From positions 372,001-436,000 of the forward strand of contig NZ_KB908256.1 in assembly GCF_000382405.1 (NCBI RefSeq): 64,000 nt of DNA, in the 5' to 3' direction. The notes under the pieces were generated by a model. That model was given only the letters and a program-made list of their open reading frames with translations, made no database searches and was not told the origin of the DNA. Origin of the DNA: Mycobacterium sp. 141. GTDB taxonomy: Bacteria; Actinomycetota; Actinomycetes; Mycobacteriales; Mycobacteriaceae. Both the position numbers and the translations under genes were made by a program. How positions within the stretch are numbered: position 1 is the first letter of the stretch; each line of letters begins with the position of its first letter. Shown piece by piece: positions 7,594 to 16,704 of the stretch.

Positions 7594-9964
7594 TCAGCTA
7601 CGCGTCCGCGGGTCTGGAAATCCCATCGTGATGTAGCCGGGCGCTCGTTTCTTCAGTGATGAGGCGATGACCGGGGTGAGTTCGTCGTGGTAATCGTGCA
7701 CGGTCGCAGTGGTCTTGCCGGGGTACGGCCGTGTCACGCGGCCGACGTACTGGACGAGACGATTCTTGAAGGTGATCGGCGCTGCCAGAAACAGCGTGTC
7801 GAGGGTGGGACAGTCGAAGCCCTTCGCCGATGAATGAACTGGTGCCGACGATCAGGAGTGGTTCCGCATCGGGTGTCCTGGTGGCAAGCATTTCGGTGAT
7901 GCGGCGCCGTTCGGCAGCTTTCATGCCTCCGCTCAACACGGTGACTGATCGTCCCGCCGCGGTCAGCCGTTCGGTGATGGCGTTGAGGTGGTCGACCCAG
8001 GTGGTGAGGACGAGGATGTTGGCGCCTTCATCGGCAGCGGTCAGGACGTGGCCGACGATTTGGTCGAGCCGTTGCTCATCGGCGACCAATGCCCGGTAGA
8101 TATGGGCTATGCCGCCTGGTTCGTGTGGATCGGCGTCGCCCATGTACCGGAACTGCGTCGGGTGGAGGTGCAGTACAGGGTGCGGTGTCAGCAGTTCCGA
8201 ACTGTCGAGCGGGAGTTGGCCGGCGGTGGGGCGTTTAATTTCCACGCGGTGTGAGCCGAGCTGACGGAAAATCAGGTCTTCGAGACCGTCGCGTCGTTCC
8301 GGGGTTGCGGTCAGGCCCAGCCAGTGGCGTGCGGGTATCTGGCCGAGGACGTTGAAGAAGGCGCTGGCGGCGACGTGGTGGCATTCGTCGACGATGATGA
8401 AGCCGTATCCGGCTGTTAATTCGGAGATGTTGTTGCGGCGCGCGAGAGTTGGCAGCAACGCGATATCGAGGACTCCGGTCGTCTTGGATCGTCCGCCGCC
8501 GATCTGGCCGCATTTGAAACCCAGGTGTTGGTCAATCCGGTCTCGCCATTGGTCGGCAAGTGCTTTGCGGTCGACAAGAACGAGCGTTGAGGTGGCACGG
8601 GCTACTGTTGTCGCGCAGGCGATGACCGTCTTTCCGGTTCCTGGCGGTGCGATCAGTACGCCCGCGTCGTGGTTGAGGAGCTGGTTCAGGGCATCTGACT
8701 GGGTGTCGTGCAGTGTTGCGGCACAGGTGAACTCGTGGTGTTCACCGATGACCCGGTGGTCCTCGATCTTGAGAGTGCTGTCAGCTGAGCTGACGAGGTC
8801 GCTGAGCAGTTGGTGCAAGCCGCGTGGCAGGGTGAGGTTGCCGTCGGCGGTTTCGTCGTAGCTGTAGAGGTATCGCGGGGTATCCCAGGTGCTTCGCCGT
8901 GCCCGCTGCCGTACGTCGAATTCGGGGTTACGGATGGAGGCGGCGTGTTTGACCGCCGAAATCATGGCTGGGCCGAGGTCGGTGGACGTCAGGGTGATTC
9001 GTGAATCGAATGCGGCTCGCACTATCGCCGCCGGGCGGGGGACGATTTTCGATGAGGTGGGCAGTTGCAGCCGCCGAACGTTGTGCCCGATCTGAGGGCT
9101 GGGTAGCTGGCGGGCAAGGGAAGCAGTTTCTTTGGCGGACAGCCGCGCGATGCTCGACAGATATGCCCACTGGTCCTCGTACGGTTCGAGGGTTGCAGGA
9201 TCGAGGAACACGGTGGTGCCGTGCTGGCGGCGTTTGCCGTTGAGTGGTGCTGCGATGAGGTTGCCGACTCCGCGGCCGGTGTGCACGTCCTGGGAGGGAA
9301 ACAAGCGGTCGTAGCTGCCCAGGTGCATGCTGCCGCGCAGCCGGAAGGCTTCGCCGAGAAGGCTGGTGGCGATCCCGCGCGCGACGGAGGCTGAGGTCGC
9401 GTGCGCGAAGAAGACCCACGCGTGGGCGCCGCGGCCGGACTGGGACACTCCCAACGCTGCCGGAATGTGATGGGAGCGAGCGGCTTTCATGTATGCGAGG
9501 GCGTCGAGCATCGCCGCTTCTTTGTCGAAGTCTGCCGCGACCCACCAGCATGTGTCGTCGTCGCCCAGCGGATATAGACCGATGTGGACGTCACCGCGGA
9601 GATGCGAGCTCACTACCTCAGGGGTCAATGTCAGGTACGGGGCATCGGCACGGTTCATGCCTTTGCGCCAATGGCCTTCTATCGCCGGCATCCACCCTGA
9701 TCGGCCGTCTTTGCGGTTTTCCCATCGCTGAACGTAAACATCGGTTCGGCAACGGAATAGGTCGAAATAGAACCTGACCTTGTCGGCGGGGCTGGACTCC
9801 ATACAGACAGGTGGCGTCGGGGCGCCAGTTAGGGTGGCCTGGTCGCCGTGCGCGGCGCGGGACTGGTCCTCGGTCAATTCAAGTAAGTGCCGCAGGCGCG
9901 CATTGTCAGCCCGCAGTTCATCCAACTCGCCGGGAAATCGCTCACAGCCGCCAGTGATCTTCAT
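7594..9964 (-). pseudogene. TOTE-type archaeo-eukaryotic primase plus SF2 helicase, frameshifted near the C-terminus
   Basis: The start at 9964 has a GGAGGG site. Residues 14-30 form a leucine-rich coiled coil. Residues 60-260 resemble an archaeo-eukaryotic primase of the TOTE conflict-system type: AADFDKE with Asp145 and Asp147, then SGRGAH with His181. Residues 420-790 are an SF2 helicase: APPGTGKT at 439-446, DECHH at 526-530, LTATPER at 551. After residue 714 (position about 7819) the annotated frame becomes nonsense. Shifting by one base restores FDCPTLDTLFLAAPITFKNR and QYVGRVTRPYPGK (motif VI), ending at a TGA at 7594-7596. The extra base lies in a GGG run. Without correction the protein lacks motif VI. 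Real mutation, sequencing error and programmed shift cannot be separated here. Confidence 0.85.
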
Positions 9965-10018
9965 TGATATCCCTCCGTCAGGTATGGATCCTGTCTCGCG
10001 CCGGTAGATGCCGGTGTT

Positions 10019-10870
10019 TCACTCGGGTCCGTGGCGAAAGACCGGATCGAGGTGGGCGACAACGAGAGTGATTTGGTCGTCGAGGTTTGGTTCGCAAGCT
10101 GATTCGAGGTGTTCCTTGCGTCGCCATGCCGCCCATTTCGCTTGTGCGGCAGCGCCGTAACCGGCTAGCCGCGGTGCGACGGGCTCGAGGTTTACTCCGC
10201 GATGGACAGCGACCGCCCGCGCTGAGCGGAGCAGTTCGTCCGAATCGATGCCGGCGCGAGCGAGTTGCACGATGTCGACGTAATCACGCCAGCGGGTACT
10301 GGTGATTCCGCGTTCGAGGATGGTCACGCCCTTTTCGGCGATCGTCGTTTCCGGTGCATACCCCAGGAGGGTGATCGGGTCGCCGATGATCCGATCGATC
10401 GTCACGTGCCGTGGTGGCGGGACAATCGGATCACCGGTGGACACGTCCCACGCTGCGACGCCGTTCCACGGCCCCACGGAGACAGCGATTCGTAGGCGCA
10501 GACCGGGATACTCGGACTGTTCACGGATCTCCTGGACGCCGATCGTGGCGAGATCGAACTGCACCCCGTCGTCAACGGTGACTGCGGCAATGTCACGGAC
10601 CACCTGAACCAGGTGCCCGGCATCGACATCGGCGCTGATCGCATTGACATCGGCGTCTTTGGTGGGACGGCGAACATCATAGGCGGCCAACAAGATTCCG
10701 CCTTTGAGGACAAAATCATCCGCATGGGGTGTGTGGGTGAGGCGGTCCAGAAACGATTCGAGTACGTGCCGGATCAGGTATTCCTGAGTCGGTGCACCGG
10801 CTCCGCTGCGCGCTGTGGCCGCACGTGCGGCCGTCTGGAGCTGGCGGAACACCTCATCGCCGCGGCTCAT
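10019..10870 (-). CDS. AbiEii/AbiGii-type nucleotidyltransferase toxin
   Basis: 283 residues from the ATG at 10870, which overlaps the antitoxin stop (ATGA). An upstream start would read through the antitoxin gene and is unlikely. The nucleotidyltransferase signature is visible: FVLKGGILLAAY near residue 57 supplies the KGG motif and TKDADVNA near residue 72 the DxD metal pair. A helical C-terminal part includes DYVDIVQLAR. AbiEii proteins act as type IV toxins that stop growth or block phage, held in check by AbiEi at the operon promoter. The next gene on the same strand, the primase-helicase, starts 54 bases downstream, so the three may share a transcript. Confidence 0.85.
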   Translation of the reverse strand: MSRGDEVFRQLQTAARAATARSGAGAPTQEYLIRHVLESFLDRLTHTPHADDFVLKGGILLAAYDVRRPTKDADVNAISADVDAGHLVQVVRDIAAVTVDDGVQFDLATIGVQEIREQSEYPGLRLRIAVSVGPWNGVAAWDVSTGDPIVPPPRHVTIDRIIGDPITLLGYAPETTIAEKGVTILERGITSTRWRDYVDIVQLARAGIDSDELLRSARAVAVHRGVNLEPVAPRLAGYGAAAQAKWAAWRRKEHLESACEPNLDDQITLVVAHLDPVFRHGPE

Positions 10871-11436
10871 GACAACATCTCTAGTGCTTGCCGGACAGGG
10901 GTTTTCGCGCGAGGCAGGCGCGTGGCGATGTCCATGAGCAGTGCCGGTTTGCCGCCGGTGCGGAGCCACTGCCGCAGCGCATCACGAGCGAGCTCGTAGC
11001 CGACCGCGCCGCGCAGACGGAATGCATCGGCGATAGATCGTTCAGGGGAGTAGATCCCGATCGTTTGATTCGAGCCGGGGATCGTCAACTGGTCGCGTCC
11101 GATCTCGAAGGTGGCCGCATCGAAGTGATGCCAGGTGATCGCGGCGCGTCCTGCTGGGGTGCGGGATCCCCGCGGGATCGCGACATCCAAAGCAGCGGGG
11201 ATCTCGTCGGTGAGGTCGTAATAGGCCAGCGCGGAAGTCAAACAGATGGTCGCGTCCGCTCGGCGCGTTGAGGCCTCGATCAGATCCCAATCCATCGCCG
11301 GGGCCTCGGCGGGAAGGTAAATGCCTCGTGCGATGCGGTCGAGACGGCCTTCGCGTGCGTCCCGGTAGAAGGCGCTGCGCGACAATCCGACCTTCTGTGC
11401 CGCGCGCGGGGTTAATGCTTCCATGGCTGTCGGCAT
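10867..11436 (-). CDS. AbiEi-type antitoxin / transcriptional autoregulator
   Basis: 189 residues. The N-terminus carries the AbiEi-antitoxin winged helix (ALTPRAAQKVGLSRSAFYRD, then GRLDRIARGIYLP). The C-terminal part includes ERSIADAFRLRGAVGYELA, typical of AbiEi. In the family, AbiEi binds repeats in its own promoter and neutralises AbiEii without tight complex formation. Two ATGs are possible (11436 and 11424). GGAG lies one base before the first and 12 before the second, so neither is ideal. The start may be leaderless or further work may favour 11424. It overlaps the toxin gene by four bases. Confidence 0.85.
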   Translation of the reverse strand: MPTAMEALTPRAAQKVGLSRSAFYRDAREGRLDRIARGIYLPAEAPAMDWDLIEASTRRADATICLTSALAYYDLTDEIPAALDVAIPRGSRTPAGRAAITWHHFDAATFEIGRDQLTIPGSNQTIGIYSPERSIADAFRLRGAVGYELARDALRQWLRTGGKPALLMDIATRLPRAKTPVRQALEMLS

Positions 11437-11771
11437 CTCCGATCACAAACAAAACGCTTACAGTTAATAGTATCTGTATACGGATTGTATCGCTTGCGAC
11501 CGGGCGTCATCGCCGGTGAAAGTGGGTTTCGATCTACAGTCAGGTCAGCACCCAGCGTCAACGAGGCGCCCATGATGACGTCGCGCGGGTAACGGGTCGC
11601 GGCGACCGCTGACTTCAGCCGTGTCGCCGGACGTGTCCGAGGGGGTGTCCAAAAAGGCCACTTGGCCATCCGCGACATGAATTCGAGGCCATTCGTCGCA
11701 AACGTTAATTATATAGCAAACGCTTAAAGCGAGTTTTACTGCGTATTTGCTGTGCATAGCTAAGAAGATTG
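11437..11771. promoter_or_regulatory. AT-rich intergenic region upstream of AbiE, between the operon and tRNA-Leu
   Basis: No gene is seen in these 335 bases. AAACGCTTA occurs twice (11452-11460 and 11718-11726), the second copy inside the palindrome CGCTT-A-AAGCG (11721-11731). Both patches are AT-rich against a GC-rich background and could bind AbiEi, which recognises repeats. On the minus strand TACTAT is a possible -10. A 13-base copy of the tRNA-Leu 3' end lies at 11633-11645. Confidence 0.4.
11633..11645. repeat. 13-bp direct repeat of the tRNA-Leu 3' end (att-like)
   Basis: GTGTCCGAGGGGG at 11633-11645 is identical to 11771-11783, which is the last 12 bases of the tRNA-Leu gene plus one flanking base. 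Such copies are left when integrases recombine at tRNA 3' ends. The accessory genes lie on the 3' side of the tRNA, the usual arrangement. No integrase gene is in the window. Confidence 0.4.
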
Positions 11772-11857
11772 TGTCCGAGGGGGGACTTGAACCCCCACGC
11801 CCGTTAATAGGGCACTAGCACCTCAAGCTAGCGCGTCTGCCATTCCGCCACTCGGAC
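11772..11857 (-). tRNA. tRNA-Leu (anticodon GAG)
   Basis: The minus strand from 11857 gives GTCCGAGTGGCGGAATGGCA, pairing at the other end with CTCGGAC followed by discriminator A. The anticodon arm CTAGC-TTGAGGT-GCTAG puts GAG at 11822-11824. A long variable arm (class II, as in tRNA-Leu) and the T-arm GGGGGTTCAAGTCCCCC follow. CCA is not encoded. The 3' end faces the accessory region, making this a plausible integration site. Confidence 0.95.
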
Positions 11858-11995
11858 TCGCCAACCTCACGGGTTGGGCGCCTAAGGCTAACGGATTGAG
11901 GGCCCAGGCCCCAAACCCGGGCGGTCAGACCCAACGTGTCGGCTCGCCGTGCGTCGGTCGGCGCAGTGATCCGAATCGGTGGTACGAATGGTCAG

Positions 11996-13330
11996 GTGAC
12001 TGTCCCCGTGGGCAGCGTTGACGAGGTGGTCGATATCGTCAGCGCTCTGATCAGGTTCGATACCTCCAATACCGGCGATCTTGCCACGACCAAGTGCGAG
12101 GCCGACTGCGCCGAATGGGTCGCCGACCGGCTTCGCGAGGTGGGCTACACCACCGAATACGTCGAAGCCGGCGCGCCCGGCCGAGGCAACGTGTTCGCGC
12201 GGCTGCCCGGTGCCGACCCGCAGCGCGGGGCACTCATGATTCACGGGCACCTCGACGTGGTGCCCGCCGAACCGGCGGACTGGAGCGTGCACCCGTTCTC
12301 CGGTGCGATCAAAGACGGCTACGTGTGGGGCCGCGGTGCGGTCGACATGAAAGACATGGTCGGGATGATGATCGCCGTGGCCAGGCACTTCAAGCGGGCC
12401 GGCATCGTGCCGCCACGCGACCTGGTGTTCGCGTTCGTCTCCGATGAGGAGCACGGCGGCACTTACGGTGCGAACTGGCTGGTGGACAACCGGCCGGACC
12501 TGTTCGCCGGCGTGACCGAGGCGATCGGCGAGGTCGGCGGATTCTCGCTGACAGTTCCCCGCAAGGACGGCGGTGAGCGGCGGCTCTATCTCATCGAGAC
12601 GGCCGAGAAGGGCCTGTCCTGGATGCGGCTGACCGCGCGAGGCCGGGCCGGCCACGGGTCGATGGTGCACGACGACAACGCCGTGACGGCAATTGCGGGC
12701 GCAGTCGACCGGCTCGGACGGCACCGCTTCCCGCTGGTTCTCAACGATGCCGTGGAGCAGTTCCTGACCGCGGTGTCCGAGGAGACCGGATACGAATTCG
12801 ACGTCAACTCCCCGGATCTCGACATGGCGATCGAGAAGCTCGGCGGGGTGGCTCGCATTGTCTCGGCGACCCTGCGTGACACTGCCAACCCGACGATGCT
12901 CAAGGCCGGGTACAAGGCCAACGTCATACCGGCCACGGCCGAGGCGGTCGTGGACTGCCGCGTGCTGCCCGGTCGTAAGGCGGCGTTCGAGCGCGAGATC
13001 GACGAACTGATCGGCCCGGACGTCACCCGCAGCTGGGAGCGCGACCTACCCTCCTACGAGACCACGTTCGACGGTGACCTGGTCGACGCGATGAACGCAG
13101 CGCTGCTCGCGGTGGATCCCGGGGCCCGTATCGTGCCCTACATGCTCTCCGGTGGTACCGACGCAAAGTCGTTCCAGCGGTTGGGAATTCGCTGCTTCGG
13201 GTTCACCCCGTTACGGCTGCCGCCGGAGTTGGACTTCGCCGCGCTGTTCCACGGGGTAGATGAGCGGGTGCCGATCGACGCACTACAGTTCGGCGCGAAG
13301 GTCCTCGAACATTTCTTGACGCACTGCTGA
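11996..13330 (+). CDS. M20-family metallopeptidase (dipeptidase / desuccinylase-like)
   Basis: About 444 residues, matching the order and length of M. tuberculosis Rv2141c. Zinc-site motifs are visible: IHGHLDVVP (His and Asp), VWGRGAVDMKD (bridging Asp) and FVSDEEHGG (catalytic Glu-Glu pair), with a C-terminal GGTDAKSFQ and FHGVDE providing the last His. The dimerisation domain sits between. The family hydrolyses peptides or N-acyl amino acids in the cytoplasm; the substrate is unknown. The frame is open back to 11936, but residues before MTVPVGSVDEVVD look non-coding, so the GTG at 11996 is chosen; 11936 or 11969 remain possible. Confidence 0.88.
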   Translation: MTVPVGSVDEVVDIVSALIRFDTSNTGDLATTKCEADCAEWVADRLREVGYTTEYVEAGAPGRGNVFARLPGADPQRGALMIHGHLDVVPAEPADWSVHPFSGAIKDGYVWGRGAVDMKDMVGMMIAVARHFKRAGIVPPRDLVFAFVSDEEHGGTYGANWLVDNRPDLFAGVTEAIGEVGGFSLTVPRKDGGERRLYLIETAEKGLSWMRLTARGRAGHGSMVHDDNAVTAIAGAVDRLGRHRFPLVLNDAVEQFLTAVSEETGYEFDVNSPDLDMAIEKLGGVARIVSATLRDTANPTMLKAGYKANVIPATAEAVVDCRVLPGRKAAFEREIDELIGPDVTRSWERDLPSYETTFDGDLVDAMNAALLAVDPGARIVPYMLSGGTDAKSFQRLGIRCFGFTPLRLPPELDFAALFHGVDERVPIDALQFGAKVLEHFLTHC

Positions 13331-13339
13331 AAGGGCATC

Positions 13340-13864
13340 ATGAGTGATTCGCCGTACGACAAACTGCCGCAGCTGCCGACGTTCACGCTGACCTCCGAAT
13401 CGGTCATCGACGGGCAGCCGCTGGCCAACGACCAGCTCAGTGGCATCTTCGGGGCGGGCGGCAACGATGTGTCGCCGCAGCTGAGCTGGTCGGGATTCCC
13501 CGAAGAGACCAAGAGTTTCGCGGTGACGGTGTACGACCCGGATGCGCCCACACTGTCGGGCTTTTGGCACTGGGCGGTCGCGGACCTGCCGGCCAGCGTC
13601 ACCTCTCTGCCCGCCGATGCCGGCAACGGCGACGCGTTGCCGGGCGGTGCGGTCACGCTCACCAACGACGCCGGCCTCAAGCGGTTCCTGGGTGCGGCCC
13701 CGCCGGCCGGACACGGCCCGCACCGCTACTACATCGCCGTGCACGCATTGCCCGTCGAGTCGCTTGAACTACCCGACGGCGCTACGCCGGCGTTCCTCGG
13801 CTTCAACCTGTTTGGCCAAGCCATCGCCCGCGCCGTCATCCACGGCACCTGCGAGCAGACGTGA
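13340..13864 (+). CDS. YbhB/YbcL (PEBP / Raf-kinase-inhibitor-like) protein
   Basis: 174 residues starting nine bases after the peptidase stop, probably cotranscribed. The PEBP fold is shown by [16 protein letters not shown] (ligand-pocket Asp-Pro-Asp and Trp-His) and [12 protein letters not shown]. It corresponds to Rv2140c of M. tuberculosis. Bacterial members bind small anions or phospholipid-like ligands; the physiological role is not established. Its last codons and stop lie in the left arm of a 17-bp inverted repeat shared with the convergent pyrD gene. Confidence 0.88.
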   Translation: MSDSPYDKLPQLPTFTLTSESVIDGQPLANDQLSGIFGAGGNDVSPQLSWSGFPEETKSFAVTVYDPDAPTLSGFWHWAVADLPASVTSLPADAGNGDALPGGAVTLTNDAGLKRFLGAAPPAGHGPHRYYIAVHALPVESLELPDGATPAFLGFNLFGQAIARAVIHGTCEQT

Positions 13865-13910
13865 AAGTCTCCGACACGCCGGGCGAACAGGGCCTTTCAC
13901 GTCTGCTCGC
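13851..13910. terminator. Bidirectional hairpin formed by the 3' ends of two convergent genes
   Basis: GCGAGCAGACGTGAAAG at 13851-13867 and its exact complement at 13894-13910 form a 17-bp stem with a 26-base loop. The left arm holds the PEBP stop codon and the right arm the pyrD stop, so both proteins end in E-Q-T. There is no U-tract on either side. It could end transcription from both directions or stabilise the 3' ends. Confidence 0.55.
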
Positions 13911-14970
13911 GAGGGATGGCCGAGCCCACCGCGTCGGTGAGTGACGCGAACCCGCCGGCGTGCAGACGCGCGGCGATGCCGTCGTGAATGTGCTTGGCCC
14001 ATAGGCCGCCGCCGTAGATGAATCCGGTGTAGCCCTGCAACAGCGTGGCCCCTGAGACGATCCGGTCCCAGGCGTCGTCGGCGGTCTCGATACCGCCCAC
14101 GCTGATCAACACCAGCTTGTCGCCCACGCGTCGGTACAGCCGGCGCAGCACCTCGGCCGAACGCCGGGCCACCGGCGGTCCGGAGATGCCGCCTGCTCCG
14201 AGTTCGGCCACACCCGGGGTCATCAACCCGTCCCGCGATATCGTGGTGTTGGTCGCCACGATCCCGGCCAGCCCCAATTCGACTGCCAGATCGGCGATTT
14301 CGTCGATATCGGCGTCGGAGAGGTCGGGCGCTATCTTGACCAGCACCGGTCTCGTGGTCTCCGCCTTGACCGCGGCCAGGATCGGTCGCAGCGAGGCCAC
14401 CGCCTGTAGGTCGCGCAGTCCGGGGGTGTTGGGTGAGCTGACGTTGACCACCACGTAGGCGGCCAGGCTGCCCAGCAGTCGCGCGCTCTGCGCGTAGTCC
14501 TCGACAGCGGCCTCGGCCGGCGTGACCTTGGTCTTGCCGATGTTCACTCCGATCGGCGCATCGGCGGTGTGCCGGGCCAGCCGTATCGCCAGCGCGCCCG
14601 CACCGTCGTTGTTGAAGCCCATCCGGTTGAGCAGCCCGCGGTCCTCGGGCAGGCGGAACAACCGTGGCTGCGGGTTGCCGGGCTGTGCCGCCGCGGTCAC
14701 AGTGCCCACTTCGGCGTACCCGAAGCCCAGCGCACCCCAGGTCGTCAGTCCGCGGCCGTCCTTGTCGAACCCCGCCGCCAGGCCCAGCGGGCCGGGGAAG
14801 CGCACTCCGAACACCGTGCTGGCCAGCACCGGGTCGCTCGGTGCCAGCCGGCGGCGCAGTGCTCGTCGCAACACCGCCGAACCGGTGGCGATGCGCAGCA
14901 GCGCGAACACCCAGACATGGATCCGTTCCGGCGGCACCAGGAACAGTGCTCGCCGCAGCGCGCCGTACAT
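13897..14970 (-). CDS. pyrD: Dihydroorotate dehydrogenase (quinone), class 2
   Basis: 357 residues from the ATG at 14970; a much longer upstream frame overlaps the DUF5703 gene and is rejected. Catalyses dihydroorotate to orotate in pyrimidine synthesis with FMN, passing electrons to menaquinone at the membrane. The N-terminal helical part (residues 1-40) is the class 2 membrane-association extension. FMN and substrate motifs: [34 protein letters not shown] with the catalytic Ser of class 2 enzymes, VATNTT and GGI. Same place as Rv2139. The stop/start overlap TGATG with DUF5703 suggests translational coupling. Confidence 0.95.
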   Translation of the reverse strand: MYGALRRALFLVPPERIHVWVFALLRIATGSAVLRRALRRRLAPSDPVLASTVFGVRFPGPLGLAAGFDKDGRGLTTWGALGFGYAEVGTVTAAAQPGNPQPRLFRLPEDRGLLNRMGFNNDGAGALAIRLARHTADAPIGVNIGKTKVTPAEAAVEDYAQSARLLGSLAAYVVVNVSSPNTPGLRDLQAVASLRPILAAVKAETTRPVLVKIAPDLSDADIDEIADLAVELGLAGIVATNTTISRDGLMTPGVAELGAGGISGPPVARRSAEVLRRLYRRVGDKLVLISVGGIETADDAWDRIVSGATLLQGYTGFIYGGGLWAKHIHDGIAARLHAGGFASLTDAVGSAIPREQT

Positions 14971-15230
14971 CACGGGGTCGGCTGATCCGGGGTGCCCGGC
15001 ATGGTGGCGGCGGTTTTCTTGCGGCGCAACAGCACCCGTCGGCTCCCGTCCGTGTAGGCCCGCACCCGGGTCAGTTCCCAGCCGCGGTATTCCGCTTCGA
15101 TGGACAGCCGAATGGAGGCGCTCACCCTGGTCACATCGGGTGGCAGCCGCAACGGCACCCAGTCGTATTCGTCGGAGAGTCCTTCGGCATCCCACCCCGG
15201 TGGCATCCGGCCGCGTTGAATCGAGGTCAC
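14970..15230 (-). CDS. DUF5703 family small protein
   Basis: 86 residues with no signal peptide. The central [20 protein letters not shown] and [20 protein letters not shown] segments are what places it in DUF5703, a short mycobacterial/actinobacterial family of unknown function. It starts four bases into the lppL end (15227-15230 overlap) and shares one base with the pyrD start, so lppL, this gene and pyrD form one minus-strand operon. Confidence 0.8.
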   Translation of the reverse strand: MTSIQRGRMPPGWDAEGLSDEYDWVPLRLPPDVTRVSASIRLSIEAEYRGWELTRVRAYTDGSRRVLLRRKKTAATMPGTPDQPTP

Positions 15231-16252
15231 GATGCCCCCGCGTGGGGGATCACCTGCACACCAGCTCCTGACCCGGACACCACATACAGTGTGCCGGATT
15301 TGTCGTCGTAGGACAGGGAGTTGGGTTGCTGCACGGTTCGATAACGCACCTTTTCGACGGGAATGCCGGTGTCAAGATCGTAACCAATCACCGTGTTGTC
15401 CGCTGTCTGCGACACCCAGGCCAGGCGCGCGGAGGCCGCCAGCCCGTACGGGGCGGCCCGCACGGGGTAACGCTGACGCATGATCAGCGGGTCGGTGCCG
15501 AACACCAGCAGTTCGTCGCCGCGGGTGTCGGCGACGAGGACCCGGCCGTGCGGATCGGCGACCATGGTGGTGGCGCCGTCGCCGGCGCGCAGCGCCTGCT
15601 CGGCCTTGGTTCCGGTGTCGTCGACCTCGGTGACCGAGGTCTGCCCACGGTCCAGCACCACTGCGGTGTTGCCTTGCGTGACAAGGGCATCCACGCGTGC
15701 GAAGATCTTCAGCCGGGCTTTGACCGTATCCGGTGAGCTCAATGTGTAGACCGCGCCGTCAGCGCTGCCGAGTACGGCATTACCGTCCGCGCGCAACGCG
15801 ATCGCAGTGAATTCGGTGTCCTGCTGGCCGCCGACGGTGACCTTGGTGGCTTTGCCCGTCGCGATGTCTACCCGGAAGTAGCCACCACGGGTGGTCAGCA
15901 GCAGCTCGCCGTGGCCGTCGCTCGTCAGCGCTGAAGCCGTCGTGGGTAGCAGGACGGTGCGCGGCGGCTGGGGCCCGGCCACCAACGTCACTATCGACTG
16001 CCCTTGCGGGCCCGGTCCGAGCAGGGCCAGAGTGGCCGTTGCTGAATCGAACGTCGCGGACTGGGCGTGACCGCCGACAGGAAGGACTTCGCCGTCGGGC
16101 GTGCCGGTGGCCGGGGGAGACACTGCGGCCTGAGCGGGTTCGATGGTCGGTGGCGGGGTGTCGGCCGGGTTCGACGAACAACCGGACGCAAGCAGCAATG
16201 CCAGCGCTGCCACGGCAGCGCAAATAGGCTGACCTGCAGGGATTAGGCGCAA
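15227..16252 (-). CDS. lppL: Lipoprotein LppL, beta-propeller-like
   Basis: Taken from a TTG at 16252 this gives a 341-residue protein with a clean lipoprotein signal: a basic start, a hydrophobic run [10 protein letters not shown] and the lipobox LASGC, then a Pro/Thr-rich linker. The rest contains repeated strands such as [19 protein letters not shown] and [19 protein letters not shown], like YVTN/NHL beta-propellers. The frame is open to 16363, but that would add about 37 residues before the signal and overlap the divergent gene. It corresponds to Rv2138 next to pyrD. Function unknown; an envelope location is predicted. Confidence 0.82.
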   Translation of the reverse strand: MRLIPAGQPICAAVAALALLLASGCSSNPADTPPPTIEPAQAAVSPPATGTPDGEVLPVGGHAQSATFDSATATLALLGPGPQGQSIVTLVAGPQPPRTVLLPTTASALTSDGHGELLLTTRGGYFRVDIATGKATKVTVGGQQDTEFTAIALRADGNAVLGSADGAVYTLSSPDTVKARLKIFARVDALVTQGNTAVVLDRGQTSVTEVDDTGTKAEQALRAGDGATTMVADPHGRVLVADTRGDELLVFGTDPLIMRQRYPVRAAPYGLAASARLAWVSQTADNTVIGYDLDTGIPVEKVRYRTVQQPNSLSYDDKSGTLYVVSGSGAGVQVIPHAGAS

Positions 16253-16365
16253 CGGACGGCTCTCGATCGGGGTGGATGGTCGACCGCCAAGTCTAGGCAA
16301 GGCCGTCGCCGGCAATTGGACGCGTCTGCGCACGTGGTTGCATAGGCAAGAGTATGGTGCCAACC

Positions 16366-16677
16366 ATGACCCTCGCCGCAGACCGGGAATCGGGGCACCA
16401 GGAGTTTGCTATCGAGGACATTTCCACGGGTGTCCACGCCAGTGGATTTGGCCAGGTGGGTGACGGCCGGACCTTCTCCTTCCATATAGAACACGGGCAG
16501 CTGATCATCGAGGTGTACCGACCGCGGCTGTCGGGTCCGGTGCCCTCCGAAGAAGATGTAGTGGCGCTCGCCAGCCGCAAGCTGACCGATATCGACCTGA
16601 CCGACGAGCGCAGCTTGTCGGCGACCGTACGTGACGCGGTTGCCGACGCACAGCCGGTACCGCGACTCCTACGCTGA
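16366..16677 (+). CDS. Conserved mycobacterial hypothetical protein (Rv2137c position)
   Basis: About 103 residues, acidic and soluble, with FSFHIEHGQLIIEVYRPRLS and EEDVVALASRKLTDIDLTDE. I recognise no functional domain. It is divergent from lppL and 27 bases ahead of uppP. TATGGT at 16353-16358 followed by seven bases and the ATG at 16366 looks like a leaderless promoter, so 16366 is preferred over the ATG at 16354. Confidence 0.7.
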   Translation: MTLAADRESGHQEFAIEDISTGVHASGFGQVGDGRTFSFHIEHGQLIIEVYRPRLSGPVPSEEDVVALASRKLTDIDLTDERSLSATVRDAVADAQPVPRLLR

Positions 16678-16704
16678 CCGAACCCCCACGGTACGGTCTT
16701 CGTC

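Noticed and set aside
15997..16363. LppL starting at 16363
   Set aside because: That start adds about 37 residues before the lipoprotein signal and overlaps the divergent gene; the TTG at 16252 gives a normal signal length.
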